From contig JAIQEW010000014.1 in the NCBI GenBank assembly GCA_020073605.1, positions 1 to 64,000 of the forward strand: a stretch of 64,000 bases of DNA. The letters are read 5' to 3'. The translations under genes and the position numbers were made by a program. This document shows, piece after piece, positions 52,542 through 61,409 of this stretch (the first letter of the stretch is position 1; each line of letters starts with the position of its first letter). This stretch comes from Terriglobia bacterium. GTDB lineage: Bacteria; Acidobacteriota; Terriglobia; Acidiferrales; UBA7541. The notes below the pieces were generated by a model. The model made no database searches. It saw only the letters and a list, made by a program, of their open reading frames with translations, and was not told the DNA's origin.

Positions 52542-54452
52542 CTACTTGCCGTCCACGGAAAATGCCAGCAGCACGTTGCCGGAAGCGCTCCCCTGGAAGA
52601 AGTACCCCGAGTTGACGTAAAGCATCCCGCCCGCGATGACCGCGCCGGGCCCGTCGAGCGCGCCGCCCTTGGCCTTGATTCCGTTGACGGTCTTGTATTC
52701 CCGCATGGTGTCCACGTCCCAGATGATCCGGCCGTCCGTGGCCGAATACGCCCGCAGGTGGCCGTCGACTCCGCCCGAGAAGACCACTCCCGGAATCGCA
52801 CTCACCGCCGCCGATTGCGCGGGGCTGCAGCCTGGCCGGTCGCAGCCCGGATGCGGCGTATGCCAGGCTGTCTCTCCCGTGTCGAGCTTGAGAGCAAACA
52901 GTCCGCCGCCACTTTTCGGATCGAGTTCGTACTTCACTCCATACACGGAGTCTTGCCCGGCGGGAGATCCCGGCGGCGAGGGGCGTCTCTCGACGTCCGA
53001 CAACGCAACGTACACATTCTTGGCGTCGGCAGCCGATCCCCACTGCACTCCGCCGAGGGTGCCGCCATGTCCCACGCGCTTTTGCCAGAGCAGCGCGCCG
53101 TCGTGATCCGGATCGGCCGCGTAGACGATTCCCGATTTCGCCCCGGCGATCAATGCGCGGCGGCCGTTCGCGAGGTTCACCAGAATGGGAGACGATCCGA
53201 AATCGAAATCGGGTCCCTTGGACTCCGGACAATTTGCTTGCTTCTCTCCCGGTATGTCGCAATCGATGTTATACGCGTCACCCTTCCACATCTGCCTCGA
53301 CCACAAAAGTTTCCCCGTCTCCAGATCGAATGCCAGAAACGCGTCCGAAGTGTCTGCTGGTGGATCGGAGTAGCTGTCGCCCGTGGCTACGTAGATTCTC
53401 CGGCTTTTCAGGTCCACGGTCGGCGAGGACCACACGCCCGCGCCCGAGGGTCCCCAGAGCTGCACGCCTAGCCGGTTTTTGCGCACCGGCCTGGGTTCTT
53501 CGGGAATCGTGTAACTCTTCCAGATCACCTTTCCCGTTGCAGCATCGAGCGCGGAAACACTTCCGCGGAACTTGCAGCATTCGTATTTCGGATCGGCTCC
53601 CGTCACTTCTTCGAGCGAAGACACCGTCACGTACAGCCGGTTCCCGACGAGTAGCGGCGCCCCGGTGATCTGCGCTGCCGGATGCTCATCCATGCGGGTC
53701 TTCCACAAAAGTTTGCCGGTGGCGGCGTCCACCGCGTACGCATTCGCGTGCTGATCGCCGAAGTACGCGGCCCAGCCGCGCCCGTTTGTGCCGACGCTGA
53801 TCGCGGTGCGCACCGCCGCTTCCGTGCCGAACTGCCAGTACGTGCACCCGCTCGCCGCGTCGAGCGAATAGACGCGACGGCCCGCGCTGCCTACAAACAC
53901 GCGCCCGCCCACGACAGTGGGTTGCGCGTACGCCTGCGTGGTGTTCAAGAACCCGAACGCCCACTTCAGCTGCAACCTCGGCACTTGATCGGCTCGCAGT
54001 CGCGCCATTGTTGCGGGCTGGAACCGGTGCTGCGCGGCGTCCACGCCCCATCCATTCCACTGAGGCTGGCCGGCTTGTGGAGCGAAGGGGCGCCCGCCCG
54101 CGCCGCAAAGGAATTGGTCTGCCGGTTGTTGCTGCTGCGCTGCCGCTTGAGTGGAAAGAAAGCGGCTCACGGCGTCGATCTGTTCCGCCGTCAGATTTGC
54201 GCCTTGCGAATTCATGCGCCCGGTCGTCAGCGAGGACCGGATATCCTCGGACGGAATTTCCGACATTGCGGCGCGGCTGGGCGCGCGCGAAACTCCCGCG
54301 TCATGGCACGAGGCGCAGCGCTCGCCGTACAGCGCCTCGCCCTCTTTGTTCGCAACGGATTTCTCCTGAGCCGCCGCGAGTAGCCCTCCCGCGACGACGA
54401 GGAGCAACGCACCGGAACATTTATGGATCGGAAATCGCCTGTAACGCCGCAA
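52542..54452 (-). CDS. PQQ-type beta-propeller dehydrogenase with fused cytochrome c domain
   Basis: A 636-aa exported quinohemoprotein-like enzyme. After a signal sequence there is a cytochrome c domain with CASCH at 46-50, then an eight-blade PQQ-type beta-propeller from about residue 130 on with repeated 'YSLDAASGCTYWQF', 'YAVDAATGKLLWKT' and 'FALKLDTGETAWHT' W-motifs. The order (cytochrome first) resembles polyvinyl-alcohol dehydrogenases. Whether it binds PQQ cannot be verified by eye, as the ligands are not all assigned. It probably oxidises an alcohol or polymer in the periplasm. It precedes recG by 35 bp on the same strand. Confidence 0.85.
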   Translation of the reverse strand: MRRYRRFPIHKCSGALLLVVAGGLLAAAQEKSVANKEGEALYGERCASCHDAGVSRAPSRAAMSEIPSEDIRSSLTTGRMNSQGANLTAEQIDAVSRFLSTQAAAQQQQPADQFLCGAGGRPFAPQAGQPQWNGWGVDAAQHRFQPATMARLRADQVPRLQLKWAFGFLNTTQAYAQPTVVGGRVFVGSAGRRVYSLDAASGCTYWQFGTEAAVRTAISVGTNGRGWAAYFGDQHANAYAVDAATGKLLWKTRMDEHPAAQITGAPLLVGNRLYVTVSSLEEVTGADPKYECCKFRGSVSALDAATGKVIWKSYTIPEEPRPVRKNRLGVQLWGPSGAGVWSSPTVDLKSRRIYVATGDSYSDPPADTSDAFLAFDLETGKLLWSRQMWKGDAYNIDCDIPGEKQANCPESKGPDFDFGSSPILVNLANGRRALIAGAKSGIVYAADPDHDGALLWQKRVGHGGTLGGVQWGSAADAKNVYVALSDVERRPSPPGSPAGQDSVYGVKYELDPKSGGGLFALKLDTGETAWHTPHPGCDRPGCSPAQSAAVSAIPGVVFSGGVDGHLRAYSATDGRIIWDVDTMREYKTVNGIKAKGGALDGPGAVIAGGMLYVNSGYFFQGSASGNVLLAFSVDGK

Positions 54453-54584
54453 GGCTTATCCCCTCGCGCTGAACTTTAGCACGGTTCGCTGATCGCGTCC
54501 GGTGGGCGCCGCCCGTCGCTCCCGCGATGCAGCGGACCGCGCGTCATTCGATTTCGCGGGGATCACCCTCGTGGCCGTAGTGAC

Positions 54585-54809
54585 TCATTTTGATTCCGGT
54601 GTGAACCATGCGACCAGCTCAAGCTCTTTGCCGACGGGATCGGGAGAGATTGACACTTTCCCGTTGGCGAAATGCAGTTCGAGCGTATCGAATCTTCTTC
54701 CGCGTTTCTTAGATGCCTTGCGGTAATTGAATCGCAACACCTTCTTTCCAAGTACCGGATCAAGGGCCTCACCCAGCCAATCACCTTGGATCGATTTCTT
54801 GACTTTCAT
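54585..54809 (-). CDS. Small protein of unknown function
   Basis: A 74-aa protein with GGAG 7 nt before its ATG and a basic, beta-rich sequence (RFNYRKASKKRGRRFDTLEL). It lies divergently from the 54841 gene with only 31 bp between starts, so the two share a compact promoter region. The family is not recognised. The good ribosome binding site and sensible protein composition support it as real. Confidence 0.55.
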   Translation of the reverse strand: MKVKKSIQGDWLGEALDPVLGKKVLRFNYRKASKKRGRRFDTLELHFANGKVSISPDPVGKELELVAWFTPESK

Positions 54810-54840
54810 ATATACGCTCCGTTTCTGCTATGCTAGATGC

Positions 54841-55074
54841 ATGAGGCGCTCAAGCAAGTTACCAAGAGACGTTAACCAGCGTGCCGCTGAGATCGTGCGA
54901 CAGTCCACAGAAGAGTCTTCAACATCAGAAACGATAACAGACTACCTTGCACGTATAGGCCGTGCGGGTGGTCTTAAAGGCGGGAAGGCTCGTGCGGAAG
55001 CACTTCCCGCCAGTAAGAGAACAGCCATCGCTAAGAAAGCGGCGAAGGCTCGTTGGTCTAAGAAACAGGTATAA
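54841..55074 (+). CDS. Small basic protein with a GGLKGGKAR motif
   Basis: A 77-aa protein that ends with RAGGLKGGKARAEAL and 'KRTAIAKKAAKARW', a widespread module found in small bacterial proteins often annotated as histone H1-like or DNA-binding. The N-terminal part (RDVNQRAAEIVRQSTEE) is the usual companion. Function unknown; the basic tail suggests nucleic-acid binding. A TATGCT box lies about 7 bp before the start, so the transcript leader may be short. Confidence 0.65.
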   Translation: MRRSSKLPRDVNQRAAEIVRQSTEESSTSETITDYLARIGRAGGLKGGKARAEALPASKRTAIAKKAAKARWSKKQV

Positions 55075-55219
55075 TCGCGTCGGTTTAGGCGCGATGTCGC
55101 GTCCCTACCACGGCCCGCTTCCAGTCATCCGGCAAAGGGTATTGGAAGCGGGTCTTGTCGTTCGGCGGCCCACGCCGCACGGTAGGCCATGCGTATAGCG
55201 GCATGGGCGGTAACCCTCC

Positions 55220-55945
55220 TCATGATTGCCCTGCGGCTTTCTCTTTCGGCTTTACTGCTGCCGGAGCCTTTTCGTATCCCTGGATTCGGTCCACTAGGTC
55301 GAGGACGAACGCACGGTCATCTGACGGCATCTTCCATACGTCGGCTGTGACATTCATAGTCACCGTGCCCCCGCCCCGCAAGGTCACTGACGTTGTACTG
55401 CCAGTGGTCGCGGGAGGCGCTGCGTTTGGTGTCGAAGCCCCACCGCCATTTGTGGACGCCCTTGAGGATCGCGGGCGACGCTTGGCGGGAGAGGTGCGCG
55501 TTTGGTCGGTCAAGAATGGGGACATAGCCAAATCAAGATGCTTGGCGAGTTGGAGAAAAAAAGTCACTGATTTGCGAACGGTGCCTCCGCTTACACCAAA
55601 CTTCCCCATCTCCTCTGAAAGCATGTTGGGAGTCATTTTGGTTAGGTCATGAGAGATGATTGGCTGATAGCACTTTTCAACGAGCGGCTTCAGAAGTTTC
55701 TTGCGCTCATTTTCGTCAGCCTTCGCCAGCTTCTCCAAGACTGGCATTGCAGGCTCATCGGATTCGTTGAGCAGGCCGAAGAATCGAAGCGCAATCATTA
55801 TCTGGCCTTGCGTAGAACCGGACTGAGAGCGCCAGATCCCACGGTCAATTCGCTTGGGAACGCCCTCGCGCAAGGCATCCAACGCGCTGAGAAAGGTCTT
55901 AAGCGGAAGGTACGGCGGGGCGGGTGTTTGTGTTTCTTGTGCCAT
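55220..55945 (-). CDS. DUF5343-domain protein
   Basis: A 241-aa protein. Residues 1-160 match the DUF5343 pattern: 'PPYLPLKTFLSALDALREGV', 'IDRGIWRSQSGSTQGQIMIA', 'FFGLLNESDEPAM' and 'TVRKSVTFFLQLAKHLDLAMS'. A Ser/Thr/Gly-rich linker (about 170-205) leads to a C-terminal strand-helix segment, 'TVTMNVTADVWKMPSDDRAF', that looks like the end of other acidobacterial DUF5343 proteins. AAGGAG lies 6 nt before the ATG. The family is thought to be DNA-related and is common in accessory regions, but its function is unknown. The local composition is less GC-rich than the neighbouring housekeeping genes. Confidence 0.78.
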   Translation of the reverse strand: MAQETQTPAPPYLPLKTFLSALDALREGVPKRIDRGIWRSQSGSTQGQIMIALRFFGLLNESDEPAMPVLEKLAKADENERKKLLKPLVEKCYQPIISHDLTKMTPNMLSEEMGKFGVSGGTVRKSVTFFLQLAKHLDLAMSPFLTDQTRTSPAKRRPRSSRASTNGGGASTPNAAPPATTGSTTSVTLRGGGTVTMNVTADVWKMPSDDRAFVLDLVDRIQGYEKAPAAVKPKEKAAGQS

Positions 55946-56066
55946 CGCAAACTCCTTGTGGAATACGATTCTACAGCGCGCGGAGTATACCACAGTAATT
56001 CCTCAACGGTCGGAGAATATTTTGAGCCTGCGTGTTGCCGTGCGCGCCTTCGGTGCGGAGGGCGAC

Positions 56067-56261
56067 ATGAAAGCGGTGGAAATAGAAAATGTACTGTATA
56101 GCAATGATAAACAGACACTTAGAGTTACATTGGCCGTCCAGAAGGGATATGTCTATGTCTCTAGCCGTGAAGTGGTTGAGAAAGCGCGCGCCGAGGTACT
56201 GGATCCTTTGTGCATTGGCTTCCGACTATCTGACGTGGCTAATCCCAAAATCCACAAATAG
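56067..56261 (+). CDS. Small protein of unknown function
   Basis: A 64-aa frame with GGAGG 5 nt before the ATG. The sequence has an alternating pattern (RVTLAVQKGYVYVSSREV) that suggests a small beta-sheet domain. No family is recognised. The ribosome binding site is the main support; the lower GC content matches the surrounding patch. Confidence 0.45.
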   Translation: MKAVEIENVLYSNDKQTLRVTLAVQKGYVYVSSREVVEKARAEVLDPLCIGFRLSDVANPKIHK

Positions 56262-56392
56262 CAGTTTGCTAGCATGAGCCGCGCAAGCATAATCAGACAT
56301 CATGAATCGCTTGAACAAAGAACAACGAATACATCGAAGAAACAGCTGGGCCGCTCGAATCAAGATGAGTCAATACCCCCGCGGCGCGTCGG

Positions 56393-56421
56393 TTGCTTCA
56401 ATTCTGTCAGAGGCGTACAAT
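56393..56421 (+). promoter_or_regulatory. Sigma-70-type promoter of the transglutaminase-like gene
   Basis: TTGCTT (56393-56398) and TACAAT (56416-56421) are spaced by exactly 17 bp, a close match to -35/-10 consensus. Transcription would begin near 56428, about 75 bp before the ATG at 56505. This leader could be read through by a short upstream frame (56302-56508) that is rejected as a gene. Confidence 0.55.
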
Positions 56422-56504
56422 CTGCGCGTTTCTGAGGAAGCGACGGGAAAATCCCGATCGAGAAGCACCGAGGAGACTCGGATTCGAAAAAAAGAGGAGG
56501 CATC

Positions 56505-57605
56505 ATGAAACGCCGTGATTTCCTGCGGTCCGCAGGAATCGTGTCAGTAAGTCTTCCGTTCCTAAGAGCGAACAGTTTGTTCGCTGAAGGCAATGCGCCC
56601 AGCGGTTGGCGCACATTCGAAGTCACCACACACGTCGAAGTCCTCAAGCCGGCCGGAACCACGCGAATATGGGTGCCTGCCGCGCTGATCAGTCGCACGC
56701 CCTTCCAGAAGACGCTCTCGAATGGTTTCAGTGCCGAAGGCGGCACCGCCAAGATTCTCAAGAACAAGCCCCAGTCGCTCGGCATCGTCTCGGCGGAGTT
56801 TCCCACGGGGACAAAGCCCGTCCTCACAGTCACGAGCCGAATCGCGACGAAGAACATTTCCGTCGACCTCTCCGCGCTCGGCAAGGGATCGAAAGCGAGC
56901 CGCGAGGAGCAAGAGTATTTTCTGCAACCGACGAACCTCATTCCGACCGACGGCATCGTGAAAGAGACGGCGAACGGGATCACGGGGGGGGCGAAGACGG
57001 ACGTTGAAAAGGCGCGCGCCATCTACGAGTGGATCGTCGAAAACACCTCGCGGAATCCGAAAACGCGCGGATGTGGCGTCGGCGACATCCGCTTCATGCT
57101 TGAGACCAAGGATTTGACCGGGAAGTGCGCCGACCTCAACGCTCTCTACGTCGGCCTTGCTCGCGCCTCCGGCCTTCCTGCGCGCGACGTGTATGGCATT
57201 CGCGTGGCCAAGTCGGACCTGGGATACAAGAGCCTCGGCGCTTCCTCGGAAAAGATTACAAAGGCGCAGCACTGCCGTGCGGAGGTATATCTCCACGACC
57301 ACGGCTGGGTACCCGTTGACCCTGCGGATGTGCGCAAGGTCGTGCTGGAGGAGCCGCCCGGCAACCGCCCCCTGGATGACGACATGGTGAAGAAGGCCCG
57401 CACCCGGCTGTTCGGGTCCTGGGAAATGAACTGGATGGCGTTCAACTTCGCGCACGATGTCGCGTTGCCCGGCTCAACCGGCAAGCCGCTCGGATTCTTC
57501 ATGTATCCGCAGGCGGAAACTGCCGACGGCCGGCTCGATCCCCTCGACGCGGACACCTTCAAGTATGAGATCACGTCGAAGGAAATTACCCCCGCGAACG
57601 GCTGA
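56505..57605 (+). CDS. Tat-exported transglutaminase-like protease/cysteine enzyme
   Basis: A 366-aa protein with a twin-arginine leader (KRRDFLRSAG) and a transglutaminase-like core. The triad is visible as Cys in DLTGKCADLNALYVG, His in 'KAQHCRAEVYLHDHG' and Asp in 'GWVPVDPADVRK'. N-terminal strands (about 35-150) form a beta domain that often precedes this core. Such exported proteins are usually peptidases or amidases acting on cell-wall or protein substrates. The RBS GAGGAGG lies 5 nt before the ATG. It is not linked to the surrounding genes by overlap. Confidence 0.88.
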   Translation: MKRRDFLRSAGIVSVSLPFLRANSLFAEGNAPSGWRTFEVTTHVEVLKPAGTTRIWVPAALISRTPFQKTLSNGFSAEGGTAKILKNKPQSLGIVSAEFPTGTKPVLTVTSRIATKNISVDLSALGKGSKASREEQEYFLQPTNLIPTDGIVKETANGITGGAKTDVEKARAIYEWIVENTSRNPKTRGCGVGDIRFMLETKDLTGKCADLNALYVGLARASGLPARDVYGIRVAKSDLGYKSLGASSEKITKAQHCRAEVYLHDHGWVPVDPADVRKVVLEEPPGNRPLDDDMVKKARTRLFGSWEMNWMAFNFAHDVALPGSTGKPLGFFMYPQAETADGRLDPLDADTFKYEITSKEITPANG

Positions 57606-57683
57606 CAAACTTCGTCCCGCCGGATCGCCGCGGTTTACACTGCACTACGCCTGTCCTAAGATGTGGCCCATCTGATCTCTTTC

Positions 57684-57696
57684 GGGTGGGCCACCC
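57684..57696. repeat. 13-bp palindrome GGGTGGGCCACCC (dispersed copy 1)
   Basis: The same 13-mer recurs in reverse orientation at 63664-63676, also next to gene boundaries. It is nearly self-complementary and can form a hairpin. Palindromes of this kind are typical of REP/BIME-like elements in Acidobacteriota. This copy falls just before the start of the 57699 gene. Confidence 0.6.
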
Positions 57697-57698
57697 TT

Positions 57699-57926
57699 AT
57701 GGCAACAGCGCGACAATTCCTCGGAGCGACTCCCCGGCGATGGCTTGAATACTTGATCGCCATTCTTCTGGGCAACGCGATCTATTACCTTTCCCTGGTG
57801 CCCCATCTTCCCGAAGCACTGCGCCACAAGGGTTTCGCCATTGACTGGGGAGCTGGCGTGGACTTCCTCGTCTGCGTCGCCGTTTACGGGTTGATCCGTC
57901 TCGGCACGCGCATCCAGCGGCACTAG
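57699..57926 (+). CDS. Small membrane protein, function unknown
   Basis: A 75-aa protein with two hydrophobic segments (YLIAILLGNAIYYLSLVPHL and 'GVDFLVCVAVYGLIRL') separated by a loop with conserved-looking His/Trp. A longer version beginning at GTG 57663 is possible, but that stretch contains a dispersed palindrome, so the ATG at 57699 is preferred. No ribosome binding site is evident for either. Family not recognised. Confidence 0.5.
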   Translation: MATARQFLGATPRRWLEYLIAILLGNAIYYLSLVPHLPEALRHKGFAIDWGAGVDFLVCVAVYGLIRLGTRIQRH

Positions 57927-57975
57927 CGCCACCCGCCTCTTTTCTTGCCCCAGTCTTCCCAAGGCCAATTTGACC

Positions 57976-58001
57976 GGAACAACCGGATAGCGGCCCTCGT
58001 A
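57976..58001 (+). promoter_or_regulatory. ECF-type promoter (GGAAC-N17-CGTA) upstream of the sigma gene
   Basis: GGAAC (57976-57980) and CGTA (57998-58001) are separated by 17 bp, the classical spacing of ECF-sigma promoters. It lies 55 bp before the ATG of the sigma factor gene, so the sigma factor probably activates its own operon. No other copy of this exact arrangement was found by eye in the window. Confidence 0.6.
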
Positions 58002-58055
58002 ATAAGTTTTGTACGATCACTGGCCGGCGCGAAACTTTCCTTGAGGAGACTGGAA

Positions 58056-58913
58056 ATGATTCCGCCGAGCGAAGACGCCGAATTTCAATGGAGCCAATCC
58101 ACCTTGGCCGAACCCTCAGATAGTGCCAAAATGGCCTCACCGGGTGCTAACGAAGGGCCCGTTTGGGCGTCTATCCAAGCGGAACCCGGAGAAAGGCTCG
58201 AAGCCGGGGCAGGCAGGCTCGGCGGCTCGAAAACAGACGAGCCGGCCGGAGCAGAGTCCCGCACGGCGGCAGACACGATGGGGATGAGCGTCGCACTCGA
58301 CGGAGATGCGCGCCAGGCAGCGGCGGTGAAGCTTGCGGAGGAGCAGGCCCTCGTCCGGAAGGCCCAGGCGGGCGACCGGATGTCTTTCGAGGAGCTTGTT
58401 CGCCGCTACGACCGCGAGGTCCTGCGCCTGGCGTTGAATCTCGTCCATCGCCCCGAGGACGCCCGCGACATTTATCAGGAAAGTTTTCTGCGGGTGTACA
58501 AGAACCTGAACCGCTTCCGGTTCGAGTGCAGCTTTTACACCTGGCTCTACCGGATTGTGACGAATGTGGCGCTCGACCACCTGCGCCGCCGCACCAGCCG
58601 CCGCGAGGATCAGGCGCCCGTTCCCGAAGAGGCCGATGGCGGCACGCGCGATTTTTTTGACCGCCAGCCGGAACTGGGCGCCGCGGCGAATCCCGAAAAG
58701 CGGCTGCTCGGCGAGGAACTTGGCCGGCACATTCAGGAAGCGATGAAACGCCTTTCTCCCCGCGAGCGCATGGTTTTCGAGCTGAAGCACAATCAGGGTT
58801 TGCGTCTGCGCGCGATCGGCGACATGCTCGGCACATCGGAAGAAACGGCCAAGAATTCGCTTTTCCGGGCGACGCGAAAATTGCGCGCGAGCCTCGACGG
58901 CTTCAAGCAGTAG
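58056..58913 (+). CDS. RpoE-like ECF sigma factor with a long N-terminal extension
   Basis: A 285-aa protein. The first about 105 residues are a low-complexity acidic/Ala-rich extension. The sigma core follows: region 2 ('FEELVRRYDREVLRLALNLV', 'EDARDIYQESFLRVYKNLNR', 'FYTWLYRIVTNVALDHLRRR') and region 4 ('LSPRERMVFELKHNQGLRLR', 'TSEETAKNSLFRATRKLRA'). It is RpoE/SigW-like. The ATG at 58056 has GAGGAG 7 nt upstream; the frame is open further but starts there are less likely. It heads an operon with its anti-sigma factor and two DUF4097 proteins. Confidence 0.92.
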   Translation: MIPPSEDAEFQWSQSTLAEPSDSAKMASPGANEGPVWASIQAEPGERLEAGAGRLGGSKTDEPAGAESRTAADTMGMSVALDGDARQAAAVKLAEEQALVRKAQAGDRMSFEELVRRYDREVLRLALNLVHRPEDARDIYQESFLRVYKNLNRFRFECSFYTWLYRIVTNVALDHLRRRTSRREDQAPVPEEADGGTRDFFDRQPELGAAANPEKRLLGEELGRHIQEAMKRLSPRERMVFELKHNQGLRLRAIGDMLGTSEETAKNSLFRATRKLRASLDGFKQ

Positions 58914-58926
58914 AGAGACCGACAAG

Positions 58927-60000
58927 ATGCAGGACATGGCGAACGAAGACATGACGAATCAGCCTTGCGGCGAGTGGCAGCCGCTGCTCATTCTGCTCGC
59001 GGCGGAAGGCGAACTCGATCCAGCCGACCAGGCGCGGCTTGCAGCGCACCTTTCGACTTGCGCTTCGTGCTCCGCGACGCTCCAGCGCGAAAATGAACTC
59101 CTCGCCCTTCTCGGTTCTCACCGCAACGAACCCGACGCCGCTCTGCTCGCTTCCTGCCGTGCAAGCCTCGAAGACGCGCTCGATCGTGAAGAAGAGCGCG
59201 GCTGGCTGCGCCGCACGTTCGGCTCGCTGCTCCCGGCGAACTGGCTCGCGCCGCGTCCGGCTTGGAGCGCAGCGGTCCTTCTGCTGATCGGTTTCAGCGT
59301 CGGCGTTTTCGGGCCTCGGTTCCTCCGCCATCCCGCAAATGCGGACACATCGAATGTTGCCGGCGTTTTGAACTCCGCCACGTCCCTCGCGCCTGTCGGT
59401 TCCCCGAATTCCGGCAGCTCGGCTGGTTCCGCTCTCACATCCCTCGATTTGCACAGCGCGGACGTTGCCGGCATCAGCTTGTTTCCTTCCGGCGATGAAG
59501 GACCTGCTCGCGTCCAATTGCAGCTCAAGGCGCAGCGTCCGGTGATGGTCGAAGGCACCGTAAACGACGACGATGTGAAAGGCGTTCTGCTCGGCGTCCT
59601 GAAAAGCGGCGAGCGCTCCTGCCCGGATGTGCGCCTCGACGCCGTCGAGTGCCTCCGCGGACGCAGCAACGATCCCGATGTCCGCTCCGCTCTTTGCAAC
59701 GTGGTCCGCACGGACCGCAATGCGGCCGTCCGGCTGAAGGCCCTCGAAGCGCTCAATAGCGCGGAGCCGCAAGAGATGGTCCGCCAGACTTTGCTCGACG
59801 CGCTGGTGGACGATCAGAATCCCGGCGTGCGCATCGAAGCCGTCAACGCGTTGCGCGACATGGCCGCAAAGGGCCAAGCCGCCTCGGACGATCGCATGCT
59901 CTCCGTGCTGCGCGACCGCATGCAGAAAGATCCCAACACCTACATTCGCCTGCAGAGCGCGGCAGCGATCCGCGATCTCGGCCCGCGCGAGAAGTTTTAG
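58927..60000 (+). CDS. Anti-sigma factor: zf-HC2 domain, transmembrane helix and HEAT-like repeats
   Basis: A 357-aa membrane protein. The N-terminal zf-HC2-type region has the H-x3-C-x2-C motif (HLSTCASC) that clamps ECF sigma factors. A transmembrane segment (AAVLLLIGFSVGVFGPRF) follows at about residue 115, then a linker and HEAT-like repeats ('VRLDAVECLRGRSNDPDVRS', 'AVRLKALEALNSAEPQEMVR', 'GVRIEAVNALRDMAAKG') in the periplasm. The repeats could sense a partner outside the membrane. Start uncertain within the first Met-rich region (MQDMANEDM). The gene follows the sigma stop by 13 bp. Confidence 0.88.
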   Translation: MQDMANEDMTNQPCGEWQPLLILLAAEGELDPADQARLAAHLSTCASCSATLQRENELLALLGSHRNEPDAALLASCRASLEDALDREEERGWLRRTFGSLLPANWLAPRPAWSAAVLLLIGFSVGVFGPRFLRHPANADTSNVAGVLNSATSLAPVGSPNSGSSAGSALTSLDLHSADVAGISLFPSGDEGPARVQLQLKAQRPVMVEGTVNDDDVKGVLLGVLKSGERSCPDVRLDAVECLRGRSNDPDVRSALCNVVRTDRNAAVRLKALEALNSAEPQEMVRQTLLDALVDDQNPGVRIEAVNALRDMAAKGQAASDDRMLSVLRDRMQKDPNTYIRLQSAAAIRDLGPREKF

Positions 60001-60002
60001 CG

Positions 60003-61409
60003 ATGCGAGGCAACGTGACGGCTTCCGTTCTCCGGCGCGCTTCCAGGAAATCTCTTGCCGCGTTCTTCGTTGCGCCGCTGGCCGTCCTTGTTCTTTTCGT
60101 CGCAAGCGCCTCCGCGCACCGCAGAATGGCGTCTTCGGGCGGCGCTCATTCCGGGCCGCGCTTGACCTCCGAGTTGACGGGTTCGGTCCCCACGCATGAG
60201 GGCCAGCGCATCCACCTCTCCGCCGACCTCGGCAACGTCGTGATTCGCACGCAGAATTCCGGCAAAGTGGATTACCGCGTTCATCTCGAGACCGACGCCT
60301 CGCAGAAAGACGCCCAGCAACTCTTGAAAAGTTTCACCGTGACGTCGCGCGAGACGCCCGATGAGGTGTACCTGAAGGCGCAAACATCGGCGCGCTCGAC
60401 CGGCCGGCTCTGGGCGACGCTCTATCTGAATATTCCGAAAAGCGCCAGCCTCGAGGTCTCGACCGGTGGCGGCAACATCGACGCCGGCGAAATTGGCGGC
60501 CGCGCGGCGCTCTCGACTGCCGGCGGCAATATCACCGCGAGCGGCATCGGCGGCCCGGCGCGTCTCGATAGCGGCGGCGGCAACATCGTCGCACGGAGCG
60601 TCGCCGGAGAGTTGTTCGCCAATACGGGCGGCGGCCATATCACCGTGGGTTCGGTCGGCGGCAGCGCCACGCTCCGCACCGGCGGCGGCCATATTCGCGT
60701 TACGTCGATTCAGGGAACGGCGCATCTGGAGACCGGCGGCGGGAATATCACGCTCGAACATTCCGGCGCCGAACTTGCCGCCGAAACCGGCGGCGGCGAA
60801 ATCGAAATCGGTGAGGCCGCGGGGCTGGTCCGCGCGAAGACCGGTGGCGGAGGCATCCGCGTGGTTCGCATGTTCGGCCCGACCGATCTTGAAACGTCCG
60901 GCGGCAGCATCTATCTGACCCAGATCGATAGCGCGGTGAAAGCTTCCACGAGCGACGGCGGAATCACCGCGTGGTTTGTCGCCCCGGCGAAGCTGCCCGG
61001 CACCAGCGAATTGCAGAGCACCTCCGGGGACATCGTCGTGCATCTGCCGCGTTCGCTGCCCATCACGATCGACGCCCAGGTGCAGCGCGGCGATGAGCAC
61101 CGCGTGATCGTCGATCCCGCTTTCCCGCTGAAAGTGAGCTACGGCGACTCTCCGAGGGGCGCTCGCACCGTTCGCGCCGAAGGCGCGCTCAATGGTGGCG
61201 GCGAGATCCTTCGCCTGCGCACTGTGGCGGGGAACATCCAGTTCGTGCTCAGCGATGTGGACAAGCAGTCGCAAATTTACAAGCAGCAGATGTCGAAGCT
61301 CCAGCAGCAGATGGACCAGGTGCAGAAGACGTTGCAGCCGCAATCGAGTCCGATCGAAGGAGCGTCCGGCGGGTCGCAGCAGGGAACCGGAGAGAGCTCG
61401 CATCCGTAA
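60003..61409 (+). CDS. DUF4097-family beta-repeat protein, secreted
   Basis: A 468-aa exported protein (signal segment FFVAPLAVLVLFVASASAHR) dominated by a right-handed-beta-helix-like repeat of DUF4097. Repeats of the form 'GGGNIDAGEIGGRAALSTAGG', 'GGGHITVGSVGGSATLRTGG' occur about every 21-22 residues between residues 150 and 310. The C-terminus is helical and Gln-rich (QMSKLQQQMDQVQKTLQ). Only 2 bp separate its ATG from the anti-sigma stop. Probably periplasmic; function unknown, but co-transcription with sigma/anti-sigma suggests an envelope-stress output or sensor. Confidence 0.85.
   Translation: MRGNVTASVLRRASRKSLAAFFVAPLAVLVLFVASASAHRRMASSGGAHSGPRLTSELTGSVPTHEGQRIHLSADLGNVVIRTQNSGKVDYRVHLETDASQKDAQQLLKSFTVTSRETPDEVYLKAQTSARSTGRLWATLYLNIPKSASLEVSTGGGNIDAGEIGGRAALSTAGGNITASGIGGPARLDSGGGNIVARSVAGELFANTGGGHITVGSVGGSATLRTGGGHIRVTSIQGTAHLETGGGNITLEHSGAELAAETGGGEIEIGEAAGLVRAKTGGGGIRVVRMFGPTDLETSGGSIYLTQIDSAVKASTSDGGITAWFVAPAKLPGTSELQSTSGDIVVHLPRSLPITIDAQVQRGDEHRVIVDPAFPLKVSYGDSPRGARTVRAEGALNGGGEILRLRTVAGNIQFVLSDVDKQSQIYKQQMSKLQQQMDQVQKTLQPQSSPIEGASGGSQQGTGESSHP

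Noticed and set aside
56302-56508. 68-aa frame overlapping the transglutaminase start by ATGA
   Set aside because: Its ATGA overlap is tempting, but a good sigma-70 promoter for the next gene lies inside it and its Arg/Ser-rich sequence resembles no protein. It is probably leader sequence.
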